DNA of 64,000 bases, from assembly GCA_029204225.1 (NCBI GenBank), contig CM055093.1:32311777-32375776 (forward strand), given 5' to 3'. The DNA is from Diphasiastrum complanatum (taxonomy: Eukaryota > Streptophyta > Lycopodiopsida > Lycopodiales > Lycopodiaceae). Below the pieces are notes generated by a model that worked only from the letters and a program-made list of their open reading frames with translations, did no database searches and was not told the DNA's origin. Below, piece by piece: positions 10,781 to 22,018 of this stretch. Made by a program: the position numbers and the translations under genes. How positions within the stretch are numbered: the first letter of the stretch is position 1; every line of letters begins with the position of its first letter.

Positions 10781-13700
10781 GATTTTGATGACTTCCATGG
10801 TTCATATAATTATTGACAATGTTCATTTACATAATGTTTTCTACACTCTGTGTCATTTAGCAAAAAGACGACAGTGTTGGGTTTTGTAGTGAGATAAAAT
10901 TTCTGACACTATTGTCAAACTCCATTTATTTCTGCAGACTGTGTAAAGACACTTGTAATTCTGTAGACTGTGGAAAACATGGGAGAATCCGCAGAATTGG
11001 ATAAACAGTTGGATGAAGATTAAAAACCGATTAGTAGGAAGGAGAATAATCCAATAGTCCACACAATCCCTAGAGAATTTCTCTTACTCGAAAAGTTCCA
11101 ATTAGGTATTCTACTTTGAATGTATTTGAAATTATTTTTAGAAAAATCTCATTTCTATACCATAGTTGGTTCTCTACCGAAAACTATGTAACCAACAGAT
11201 TCCCCAATAAAATTTTATCCCATCACCCTTCCTTTTAAAGAAAGTATCAATTCCAATAAAAGTTAATTGGAAAGATGATATATGAAAATATCCAAATCCC
11301 AAAAAATTCAGTAATAAGTGCATTCCCCAAAAGAATTCAATCTATTACAAATAGGACTTTTCCTTCAAATATTTTCAACCCGAGTGATAGTACAATCATT
11401 CCACTGAAATCTATTTATTTAATAGAGATATCCTAGGTTTAAGAAATTGAAACACTTTGACCTTAGAATTTATCTGAATTCCAAGTCTATTCACACAAGT
11501 AGTAATTTATATGACATAATTGTCGTTCAAAAGAATAACTTCATGCTGGAAAGAATCATATAAACTAGTCCGATGTCTTATATTTAAGAAATTACTAAGA
11601 ACTAAAAGATTTATTAAAAAAAACGAGAAATAAATTTGAGGGCCTCTGATTTTGTAAATAGTGAGATACCACATTGGGATCTAGATTAAATCTCAAAATT
11701 TTGCAAAATACCCCACATTTTATCAATGGTTTTTCATTTTCCCATATCATGACTAGGTACTAAAATTCTCCATTAATAATTAGATCTTTATAGTCCTAGA
11801 ATTTCCTTTCCAAAATTACTAATGTCACATACCATCAGCTCATCTAGCTGTCCTATAATCCATATAAAAAATTGTCTCTTGTTCCCAAAAACTGGAAACT
11901 CCATTCATTTGGATGAATGGCATGTCTATCAGTTGGATACAACAAATCCACACCTGACTCTGTGATCTATACAGAAGAATTAACATGGTTTAACATTACA
12001 TTATGTTCTTTTCTGGTTAATGATAAGCTTCGAATCCCCTTGGATCACTGCTTGTGAAAAAAAAAAATTTCAACCTAACACAAAACCTATTAAATTTTTT
12101 TTGTAGGCTTTTTAACAACTAATGGGCCAAAAGCCTACGATTCTATATGGAGAAGGCTTAAAAAAGAAAATCTTTCAAGAAGGCTTTGATAAAAGTTTGC
12201 CTCATTGTTCGGTAAAGTCAAAAAGTATAAGAATGGAATCGACATCTTTTTCCAAAAATCGACTGTGTAAAAAAATTATAGGAAATCAATTTTTAAAAAA
12301 TCGACAACATTTTTTAGATGCAAGCAAAATTTTGTTTAATATTTTCAAATGCAAGAAGTTTTTGTGTAATAAAGTAGGTGGATTCATATAAACCTTATGT
12401 TACATAGCTTTATTAAGCCAATAGAATTAGTTATTAATGTAAATTTGTAATATTTTGCCGGAGTTAAAATTTTACATTTTGATTTTAATAATGATAAGAA
12501 ATACTTGTATGATTTTTGTATTTTAGAAAAAGTAAAATGAAATGCATTTGTTAACACTTTATTATGGGCCACTCAAATAATGTATTAAAGCCTAGAGCCA
12601 TACTAATCATTTCTAAAACCTTAAACCAAAAAAAATTTATATGAAAATAAAAACCTATGATTTAATTCTTGATAGGCTCATAACCTATAAGTGCTCAAAC
12701 ATGTAGGTTATGAGGACCTATAAAAATTTTCTTAGTAGGTGATTTAAAATCTGGTAGGCCCTTTTTAATGAATTATAGGCTTTTGGCAAGCATTGCCCTG
12801 GATCCAAGAGCATTAACTCTAGGGACAAGCTTCTATCAACTAATTAATCCAATGTAATCCATGTAACAAATTCTACTTCTAACATCACAATTGACATCCA
12901 AAATTGTGGACTACTCAATGGTTACAAAGATACTAGTCAAGAATTCAAACCAGAAAATTAATGTCCAATATTAAGCAATTATTTATTAGCATTACAAAAT
13001 CCTAACTGCGAAATACATTTTTCGATCCCACTTACTACCACTGATGTCCTCCCCCCTTATAATTTTCAATCCCCTGAAAATCTTTCAGCTAAGGTACAAC
13101 AACGAAGATATAAAGACATTAGTAAAAGTTAAAAAATGAATTCCTGTAGGAAAAAAATCAAACAATTTCATTTCTCTCCTATACCTAGGTTGAGTCACCA
13201 ATATACAAAAATCATCCACTAGTATGAAAATAGTACTAGGTTGATCTTTTGCATATGATTCACCATAAGATTTAACTGAAAATGAAATCAGTTTTTGACT
13301 TTTAATCAGTTCCTATCAATTACAATTTTTCCAATAAAATTGGACTATTTTTTCTTTTTATTGATTGGTTTGGCACTAATCCATCAACATTAACAAAAAC
13401 TATCCAAACTTGTAATATGAAATTACATGAATGGAAATTCTACCAATAGAATTTCAGTAACTCTTAAATTGTATCCTATTAGATTTCACAATTCGAATAA
13501 AGAATTTTGTCACCACTCATTTTGTCTGATCATTTCGTACTGTTTGACGGTTTTAAATTTAATTTTGATGAGTATCTTGCACAACCGTTCACTTGACCCA
13601 TTTCCAACGATCAATATCGATTAGAAATATATAAGGCAAATAACCTATTCCAAATTTTAATCAAACTTGAATTTAATATAAAAAGAAAAATTCAAGTTTA

Positions 13701-14350
13701 ACTTTTAATCTGGGGAGAACACATGCTTCCAAAGTTTTTAGTCACCATCAAGCACAACACCAGAAAAATCAAATTTTCTTGAACCGGGTACCATCTTGGA
13801 AAAGGTAACCCATGAGGAACGAATATCTTGCTGTCAATTCTAAATTTATGAACCAAATTCATAGACAGACTGTTAGGATAGCAAAATTTATATCGTCCCA
13901 CTCATTCTTAGTTATGGCCTGCATAATCCAAATATAAGGTTTACTTATGGTAATCCATTGTTACACATCAAATTGTTTCCCATGCATTACTGAAAAAGTA
14001 CCCGACGATGGAAGAACCATTACCAAACATAGGCTCTCTTCATATGCATAACTATTCAATACCTCTGTAAACCAAAAAAAGTTTATTTGGATAACCATAT
14101 TTAAACCCCAATGTAATGTCTTCGAATGCAAAAAGCCCGTAACCTTTACTTTAAAGGCATGCAACCATATTTTAAACTTCAATCCCTAAAAAGAAAAAAA
14201 AATCTCCCATCTGGCTTTAGAATCCTTCTTAGCCTTGTTCCTCCATCGCGAGAGAGAAAGAGAAGGGTTCCAGATCAGGGTCGAGAGAAAGACAAAGGGT
14301 AAGAGAGTTTTTCCCAGTAGGATCGTGCTCCCAAGGTGAAGTTACAGCTC
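10781..14350. other. AT-rich intergenic DNA with no recognised gene
   Basis: No coding region with a recognisable domain, tRNA or rRNA was seen. Open frames are short and low-complexity. A possible terminal inverted repeat, GGCCAAAAGCCTA near 12126 and TATAGGCTTTTGGC near 12772, could bound a MITE-like element of about 0.65-0.75 kb, but it is imperfect. Confidence 0.35.
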
Positions 14351-15103
14351 ACAACTCCCTCCTTCAGCGATGGCAAAGGCTTCTAACACTCTGAAAGTTC
14401 AACCAACATGCACATCTATTTCAGTCTATTTTTAGGAGAAACATTCATGCATATGGTATTTCAACCAGTATAAACTCTGTCATTTTCTTTTGAAACTTTA
14501 CAGTTTACATTGAAGAAAACTAAGAATCATACTGATGAAAGACTGGTTTGCAGGATTCAACTCCAAAAATAGCTTATTCTCAACAACTATCTAGAGAAAT
14601 GATAGAATTGCAATTCACATCTATGTTATTATTCTGTCGTAATTAGATTCATGTAGGAGCACCACAATTAATTTAATCCCACCGGAAAAATTGATTTTCA
14701 AAAATCATTAAACAGAATTAGTCCTGCATGAATCCAATCACAAGTAGCATTATGCACTTATACATCTATCAAAAGCTCCAAAGTATGTGAGTTCAAGCAA
14801 CAAGCCACACGATTTACCATTGCAAATCATTCCACATGAGTTGGAAACTTTCTCAAGAAACCAAAAATTTAAGAATGAAATACCAACTAATTCCAAACAT
14901 CTTTGTCAAAATTGAATGTGGAGAAGGGCACTCTACCACAAACTTTGAAAATCTCAATAAATTAGCAACAATTCTAAACTTCCCTTGAGAAATCGACACT
15001 CCCCAACCGGGATGTAAATCCAAGTGCCCCGATCTTCCAATCCGATGTAGAGCTTGCCTCCACTCCTATCCAAGATCGCATCTTAGTCGGGCTCTAATAC
15101 CAA

Positions 15104-15585
15104 TGTAAAGACCTCTAAGGAAAACCCCTAAGATGAGGATAAGAGAAACACAAAAAGATAAATTATGGAGCCAAACCGCCCAACCAATCCTAGATCAAAC
15201 TTGGATCTAGCCCCCAAGCCATGCCATGTGAAAGCTAGAGAAGAAGAGAGCAACTGGTAACCTAAACCCAATATGTCGACAAAATTATCCCTACCTCATT
15301 ATATAGAGAGTAGATTCCTGTGCATGAACCCATGCAATCCCCATGCAAGTCAACTATAAAAAGATCACATCTCTTCATGTAGTCCTCCTGCCTATATTTG
15401 TCACACGTACATGCTATACTCCATATGTCTCAATTAGAGTGTCTGGATCCTCTCAAGGTCATTAGTCACAAACAAGCCTTGACGTGGAATTAAATCTTGG
15501 CATGACCAATAATCTCGAACAATGGAGGGCCAGTCTACCATATTAGGACTATTTCATGTCCTTAGCTGAATATGGCCATAACATC
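15104..15585 (-). repeat. 5' LTR of a minus-strand LTR element, with a primer-binding site beside it
   Basis: Read on the minus strand, CTTAGAGGTCTTTACA is followed after one base by TGGTATTAGAGC (plus coordinates about 15091-15102), a one-mismatch version of the initiator-Met primer-binding site. The proposed LTR starts at TGTTATGGCCATATTCAGC (plus 15585). It holds a TATA-like CTCTATATAATG on the minus strand near 15300. Internal sequence to the left (14.35-15.09 kb) has no recognisable gag or pol. No second LTR was found. The outer boundary is a guess from the TG/CA rule. Confidence 0.55.
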
Positions 15586-15779
15586 CTCCATCGTCTGGTA
15601 GAGTCTAACTATGAGTTAGACAAGAGAATCGTCCCGCCGTTGGCTGTCTTTTGTCCTCCATAGCCACCTTGTACTTGAAAAACAAGGTTCACGGATTTCG
15701 TGCTGGTTCTGTGTTAGCCATTTATGAGCTAGCACCAACCGAATCATCCCACCAGGCTTCATCTTCCCAGAGTCCTTGA

Positions 15780-16214
15780 CGGATATGTAGTTGGCATACC
15801 GCATCTTGTTGTCGTACTCAACCACCCTCGTCAGTTGCGCCACTTCTCACTACCGCTTCACGCTCTGAACTTTTCATCCCTTCAGCCTCTATAGCCACCC
15901 TCACCACCGATTCCTCACAAGGGCCTTCTATGACAATCAAACCATCAATTCCAATCACAGTAGCCCATGCCGCCTCACCTCCACACACATCCACCATGTT
16001 CCCGTCCTTACATCGTTTCATGAAATTGTTCAATGATTTTGATGCCCTAGGGACTGATGAACAATTCAGCATGCCTAAGAGCCTCGAGCTTTTTAATCCC
16101 AACTCCCCAAGAATGGAATTTGATCAGTTCCAAGATGCACCCCAAAACTTGGATACTACACCCTCATCACAACAGATTCAAGAGTCAGCACCAGCATTTC
16201 AGGCGCCACACTGA
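15780..16214 (+). CDS. Unrecognised open frame, possibly a gene fragment
   Basis: A frame is open from about 15780 to the stop after 16214. It encodes a Pro/Ser/Thr-rich product with segments such as MTIKPSIPITVAHAASPPHT and LFNPNSPRMEFDQFQDAP. The composition looks more protein-like than the neighbouring DNA. A competing minus-strand frame overlaps it (15818-16102), and no family was recognised. It could be a fragment captured by a transposon. Low confidence that it is expressed. Confidence 0.2.
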   Translation, partial: RICSWHTASCCRTQPPSSVAPLLTTASRSELFIPSASIATLTTDSSQGPSMTIKPSIPITVAHAASPPHTSTMFPSLHRFMKLFNDFDALGTDEQFSMPKSLELFNPNSPRMEFDQFQDAPQNLDTTPSSQQIQESAPAFQAPH

Positions 16215-16797
16215 GTCCTCGAGGGATGGCTGGTTCATCAAGTTTAAAACCTCAGAAATTGAAGCTGGCAAGGAATTGGATAAGCTACTAGCTCTAGGAG
16301 AACAACCTCTTTGGCACCGCACAATATTCAAAAAAATCCAGATTCTATAAGGAGTTATGTAGCGAGCCCACACTAGCTCAGGGTGGATCCCTACTATGTG
16401 CCAATGCCAAGACGAATTCAATACCCATTACACTGTTTTCTGAGTACTCCTATACATTGTAAATACTCACTCTCTATAACAGTATGCAAAAATGACCTGT
16501 TATTCGAATCAACATGCAATTTTATATGTGTATTTGAACTTTTACACCACTTGCAGACATCTGGTCAAGAAGATTTTTAAATTTGTTCAAGCGATTCATA
16601 ATCAAATTTGTATCAGCCATTTTGAATGAAAGAAAAACAAATTCAGATGAAGTTTGGTAGTCATGTATCGAATGTCATAGAAAGCGCTTAGAATATTCCA
16701 ACTTTTTGATATAATTCGAAGGTGACACATTCATAGTATCCATAGTAGACAAATCTGATATTGAAAATATGGTCCCAAGTGGTTAGCAGAGTCTAGT

Positions 16798-16990
16798 TCA
16801 ACCGGTTTTGCTATTTTCAATCAATATCATCCTCATTTTGAATTTCCACATGTGAAAATCATCTCCATTAAACTTGTTGATCAATCGAATCTCTAAGGTT
16901 GAACCTTCCATGATTAAAAAATGACATAAAAAATAGCAATAATCGTGAGTCAGATAGATAAGTCGAATTCGTTCTGATACCACTCTTACA
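16798..16990 (-). pseudogene. Copia gag N-terminus with adjoining primer-binding site
   Basis: The minus strand encodes MEGSTLEIRLINKFNGDDFH then MWKFKMRMILIE before breaking down. This is nearly identical in protein to the gag start at 59058. Just upstream on the minus strand is TGGTATCAGAAC (plus 16972-16983), a one-mismatch initiator-Met primer-binding site, so the fragment keeps the LTR-PBS-gag order. Nothing downstream of the first 40 codons remains. It is a second, truncated member of the family seen at 57.5-61.3 kb. Confidence 0.8.
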
Positions 16991-17158
16991 ATGGAAGTGA
17001 GCCCAAATTTGTCTCCCCAAAAAAATAAAAAACAAAAAGTAAGAATTGAATCGAATTATAAGAATCGAATTGAGCTACCAAGGTTCAGGCAATTGCTTAG
17101 TTAATTCGTTTAACTTAGTAGAATATTTGGGTAGGTGTCGAAGACAATCATGAAGAGT

Positions 17159-17660
17159 CACTACAACACCCGCCGTAATTTGCAATATGAATCATGATGT
17201 TGAATTTTTTTTTTTTCGTTTCGAATGTCGCAAAAAAACATGGCAAAATGAGGTCGTCGAAATACGACAAAAATAAATCACATCAGAATCCGACATTCAT
17301 AAGTTGCCGGCTTCCCGAACCTCGGGTCACGTTGATTGAATCCGGGTCCAACGTGGATGTCGAATTCTGACGTCCTACGTGGACGTCGGAATTCGACGTC
17401 CAAAGACGTCATTTCGGATCCGACGTGGATGTTGGATTCCGATGAGCATACAAGATGTCAAAATTTGACGTATGTTGAAATAGAACCACCCCAAAAAACT
17501 TCTGACGGATGTTCCGACATCCCTCCGTCGACGCCTACATGGATGTCGGATTCCGACATCCCAGAAAATGTCGGAATCCGATGCCTGTTAATAGAACCAT
17601 CCCAAAAAATGTCCGACGTGTGTCCGACATGTTTTGATGTCGGATTGCGACGTTGCCTCT
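17159..17660 (+). mobile_element. CACTA-like transposon end with subterminal GTCGGAATCCGAC repeats
   Basis: The segment opens with CACTACAACACCCGCCG, matching the CACTA terminal signature. It is followed within 500 bp by many copies, in both orientations, of a short motif around GTCGGA(A)TCCGAC, for example ATGTCGGATTCCGACAT near 17541. Clustered short direct and inverted subterminal repeats are characteristic of En/Spm (CACTA) elements, where they bind transposase. The opposite TAGTG end and any transposase were not found next to it, so the right-hand limit is approximate. Confidence 0.5.
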
Positions 17661-19387
17661 TGAATTTGTTTCGTTCTTTGTTCTCTCATGTCTATCAAAA
17701 CTTGACGTTGATTGTAACTAAACACGAATGAATCAACTCCGTGGAATGGCATTCGATTAATCATCCAAATCAAAGCCAAAATTAGCAGTTTTTTGGAAAC
17801 TAGTCAAATTTTGTGTAGCGAGTTGGATTTGATAGCTATCCTCAAAATTTTTGGTCCAAAACTTGTTGTGGGCTGTAGGAACTCTTTTCACACGTGTGAG
17901 GTCGTACAGCTCCAGTTTTGGTTGAGAAAATTCAAAAATTTGTACAATTTGACTCACACACCCAATTTGAGAGATTTTTGGTGCAAAATTAAGCATTTTC
18001 TATAGAGAATCTAATCCCTTCATTAGTTCTTGGATTAGATCAGCCAAGAAATTAAATTTGAAGCTTGAAATAGGTGCATTAATTGATCATCTCTGATTTT
18101 TTGAGTGCATGTTGAAGTTGAGAGAGATTTTGCTAAAAATCATAGATTAAGGAGTGATATGCAAGGTGAGAGGTTGTAATCCATTGTACCATCACTCTAG
18201 ATTTGTTCAAGAGTGATAGGGTAAGTTTAGAAGCATCAATTTGCTAGAAAACATTCTTGGATCTGTCCTCCAAGTGAAACCTTTGAGAGTTTCTAGTGCA
18301 TATAGAGCATCTATGCAAATCTTTTGTAGAATTTGACATAGATTGGCTTAAATTGAGAGTTCTAGAAAAGAGATTGAGATCCAAGTCACATTGTTCAACC
18401 CTACTCAATTTGTTTGAGTGATTGTAAGGTTTGAAAAGAGTCATTAAGGTGTCTATGGCAAATGTGTAGAGAGAGATCCAATTTTCTAAGAGTTCCTTCC
18501 TTTGTAGAAGGCAAGATCTAGAAGCTCATTTTGTGTTGTTATTGGTGGAGAGTTCGTCTCTTCCCAGGTGATCAAATCTTTCTAAGTGGCATGAGCTCTT
18601 TGAAGCACAATATCATGAGAAAAATCACAACCTTTGATTTTGAATTTCATTCCAAGTCTTAAAAGGTAGAGTAATTGGTGGAATCCAATAGGAGTGATTG
18701 AATTCAATTTGTTGAGCAAAAGTTGACATAGTATGTATGAAACTCAAATTAGTTCTATTCAACTTTCTTTGTGAGAGTGTGAGGGTCAATTTGTGATCCC
18801 ATTGGATGACTAGAATGAGGAGGAGTCCATATTTGAGTATTCATGCATGGTTGAGATCTTTGTGAATCTCTAGTTGTCTAAATTGTTAAGCTTTGTGAAA
18901 AATTGGTGGTATAGTTTGTTTTCAAATCAAATCAAATTCATTCTAAATCTCAAGTGTGAGATTATTTGGGTCAAGAGTAGTCCAAAAGAAATGACTAAGT
19001 TTGATTTTCATGTATTTGAAACAAAACCCATCTTTTGTTCAAAGAATCTCAAGTGTTGAGAGAACTAGTCAAGTGAAAAAGAAAATCTAGGTGTCAAATC
19101 CTTTTCATATCCATTTCAACTTTCAAAAAAAAGAGTCATTGGTATTTGATGAGTCCAATACGAGATTGGATTTGATTTTTTTAGTGATTTGATTCAAGGA
19201 TTGTGTGCTTTTGTCTTAGTGATCAAAGCAAAGTTTCCAAGTGACTAGTCATTACTGTGAAGATTGATTCTTAGGTTTGTGAGCTAGATCTTTTGTAGAT
19301 CCTTCTAGATTGTTGAAGATGTTCAAATCTAGTCTCTTGAAAGTCACAAATTACATTTGTAGAATCATATCACAGGTTTTTATTCAC

Positions 19388-20155
19388 ATGGCATCAATAG
19401 GTGGCATCCTATTGAAGGAAAGAAAGGATCCTCAGTGCAACCTTTGTGGCAAGGGAGGATATTTTTTCTCAAGATGCTACAAAAAGAAGACCAGTCCATC
19501 CAAGGAGAACCAAAGCAAGGGGGCCGAGGTGAAGGATGGAGCTTCAAGTTCAAAATGCAAATACAAGAAGGACAAGTCCAAGGAAAGGTGTTTCCTTTGT
19601 GGAAAGGTGAATGAGGCTTGGAGTCTCACAAGGACTTGCAAGATTTGTCTTCAAGAGTCCATCACAACACATGTCAAATCTTTTGAAATTTTTCATTTGG
19701 AAGTGCATTGTTTGGTTCAAGATGCAAAGATCGATGTCACTTTCATGAAAGTAACTTGGATTTATTTCATGTCCTTGGAAAGTATTTTGCTTGGAACTTT
19801 GGACAAGTTCAAACTTATTGTTATTATCCAAGAGAAATCAATCAAGAATAAGGAGCAATCACAAAATGAAAATAGTTTCATTTATGCGCTCATGTCAACT
19901 TATGAAGAACCATTTTGCTTTGAAGAGATTTTTGTATCTCAAAGGTGGATTAAGGCAATACTAGTTGAGTGTGATGCCTTAAAAGATAGCAAAATATGTT
20001 TTCCTTGTAAGCTTACATTAGTTATGAAGTCAAGGAAATGGAAATATCTTCATAATGTAGGATCTTTTGGTTTCAATAAGATCATGAATGATGTGTTCAT
20101 TCATAAAGATGAAAATTGTAAGTTTTCAATCTTAAAGGCAAGTTGTAAAAGCAAT
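19388..20155 (+). pseudogene. Copia relic: gag zinc knuckle fused to RT start by deletion
   Basis: The frame from ATG 19388 reads MASIGGILLK (compare MASAGAYLLE in the copia element at 27.7-32.3 kb). It jumps to a CCHC-like CNLCGKGGYFFSRCYKKK, then to a Lys/Ser linker. From about codon 190 it matches the N-terminal part of copia RT in degenerate form: EEPFCFEEIFVSQRWIKAIL, VECDALKDSKICFPCKL. The deletion thus removes most of gag, protease and integrase, yet one frame runs on. The relic stops abruptly at about 20155, where the opposite-strand gag of another element begins. Confidence 0.75.
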
Positions 20156-20156
20156 C

Positions 20157-20801
20157 TTAAAGGAATTCTCTAAGGAAGGCTTCTTCAAAGGCCTTCCATG
20201 ACCAGGAAGTCTGCCCAGTCTCCTGGAGATTTAAGCACCACTTATAGGCCATGGGCCCTAGGGAAAGACATGCCTCAATAGCCTGCAAATGGTCAGGGGT
20301 CTGTTTAAGAGCATGAATGTTCTTCCATGTGCTGAGGAAGGTTTGTAGAATGTCTGTGTTTCTATCCTTCTCTTCCCCAATAAAAGTAGAAGGCTTTAAG
20401 TCTTTAAAGACACCGGGGTGAGACCGCATAGGCTCACTCGAAAATGATGGAAGTGGAGAAGGGGACAAGTGAGAAGTGGAGGGAAGGCTTCCTTTCGCGG
20501 AACTCAAAATCAAGCCTTTGAGTTCAACGAACGAGTTGTCCACACTGGACTTAAAATTGGCTAATGCCAACTTCAATTCATCCACCTCTGTTACCAAGTG
20601 GAGAACCTGCTCCTTGGTAACTAATTCGTAGAGTTCTTCGACAAGTTGTTCATGTTCTTCAACTTCCATTGGTTCTTTCCCTTTACTGAACCTCAGGGAT
20701 TCCGTTTCTAATTCATCAATGCCTCTTGTCAGGGGTTGATCAGATCTCGGAGAAGTGGTCATTTCAGAGCTTGAAAAAGATTTTCTGACGTTTTCTTTCA
20801 A
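20157..20801 (-). pseudogene. Gag N-terminal region of another LTR retrotransposon, truncated
   Basis: The minus-strand frame starts near 20801 and runs to a stop at the junction at about 20157. It has a Glu-rich helical section (VEEHEQLVEELYELVTKEQV), a Ser/Pro linker, then LKPSTFIGEEKDRNTDILQT, FLSTWKNIHAL and WKAFEEAFLREFL. The last pieces match the plant retrotransposon Gag core (F-x-G, W-x2-F-x4-L-x2-F). It breaks off mid-domain at the junction with the plus-strand copia relic. Its LTR and primer-binding site lie 0.85 kb to the right (21647-22017). Confidence 0.75.
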
Positions 20802-21646
20802 AAAAAAGTCAAAAAGACTAATTTATAACTATACAAAGAGGGAAAGAAAACTTAGCTGTTTCTGAGGACTGTACTTCCAAAGAAAATACAAAGAGGAATT
20901 CTCTCAACTCTTCCACAACAAATCTCAGATCTGCTATTCCAAAAATATCCAAGTTTGAAGCCCAAATAGTGTTTCAAATTTTCAAAATCTTAGAGGAAAT
21001 TGCTCGCTAACCTTCTAGCAGACATGTGGTTCTGAAAAATTAAGTAAAAAGCTGAAAAAGATGCAAGGAAAATCTGGAATTTCTTGCTTTCCCTCCTCGC
21101 TGTCTGATCAGTATCTGAGTTGGTAAAAAAAAAACCAAATTTGAAGCCAAGAAACAATTCCAAATTTTGGATTTTCAATGGCACCCTGCTCGCTGGACAG
21201 TCTAAGGTTCTATTGCTCAGAATTTTCTGATTTGAGGCCCAAGACCTTTTCCAAAATCCGAATTTTGAAAGGTACTAGCAGCGCTGAACCTCCTCCTCCA
21301 TTTCTGACTTGAAATTCGCCCAGACCCGCAAAGATTTCACTGAGAAAACAGAGGTAGGTCGCTGATCCTACAACGATGGATTTGCTCACTATTTCCTACT
21401 CTAATTCCGCTCTGAAATCCGAAAATAGACCTTTGAAATCAGAGATGGACAGCTACCTTTCCAGCAATTTACCTATACAAGGAATTGTACTTCCTACTAC
21501 TGTAAATTTTTGGCAAAATTCAAGAGTTTGAAAGCTGTTTCTACAACGATTCTCCTACTCTATGCTTTTCTGAGAATCTGAGAAATATTTCCTATCTTCT
21601 GATAGCTTTCTCTACTACTGCTACTTAGCTCCCAAAGATGGAGATG

Positions 21647-21658
21647 GCTCTGATACCA
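21647..21658 (-). other. Primer-binding site for initiator-Met tRNA
   Basis: The minus strand reads TGGTATCAGAGC, the canonical plant retrotransposon primer-binding site. It sits one base from the end (TTACA) of the LTR that starts at 21660 and upstream of the gag at 20157-20801. Confidence 0.9.
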
Positions 21659-21659
21659 G

Positions 21660-22017
21660 TGTAATAGATCTTAACACCACAGTAGGGCAAACACTAACTG
21701 ATCCACCCAACCTTGCCTACTCCTTGATATGGAGCAAGCCCCTCCTAGCCCAGTGTGAGACCTGATAGCATGCATACTGCCAAGTGTCGGCCACGTGGCA
21801 CTGATGTGGCCGACTGCACGTCGGGACCCAACATGGGGCACTATCCTGCTGACATGGTCCCTAGACTGTGTTGGGCCCGCCATGGCTATGGACCGTGCTG
21901 GGGCACACTACTCACACTGTCATGCTCTGTTGGTCGTGTACGCTGGACACGACCATGACTGTGGTATCTGACCTCCTGTGTTCTCTAGGGCTCGGCACTG
22001 GTTACGTGCTCGTAACA
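21660..22017 (-). repeat. 5' LTR (boundaries partly inferred)
   Basis: One boundary is fixed by the adjoining primer-binding site. The other is placed where TGTTACGAGCACGTAACC (minus strand) gives a TG start, immediately beside the satellite array. The LTR could instead run into the satellite. No partner LTR was found. Confidence 0.5.
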
Positions 22018-22018
22018 C

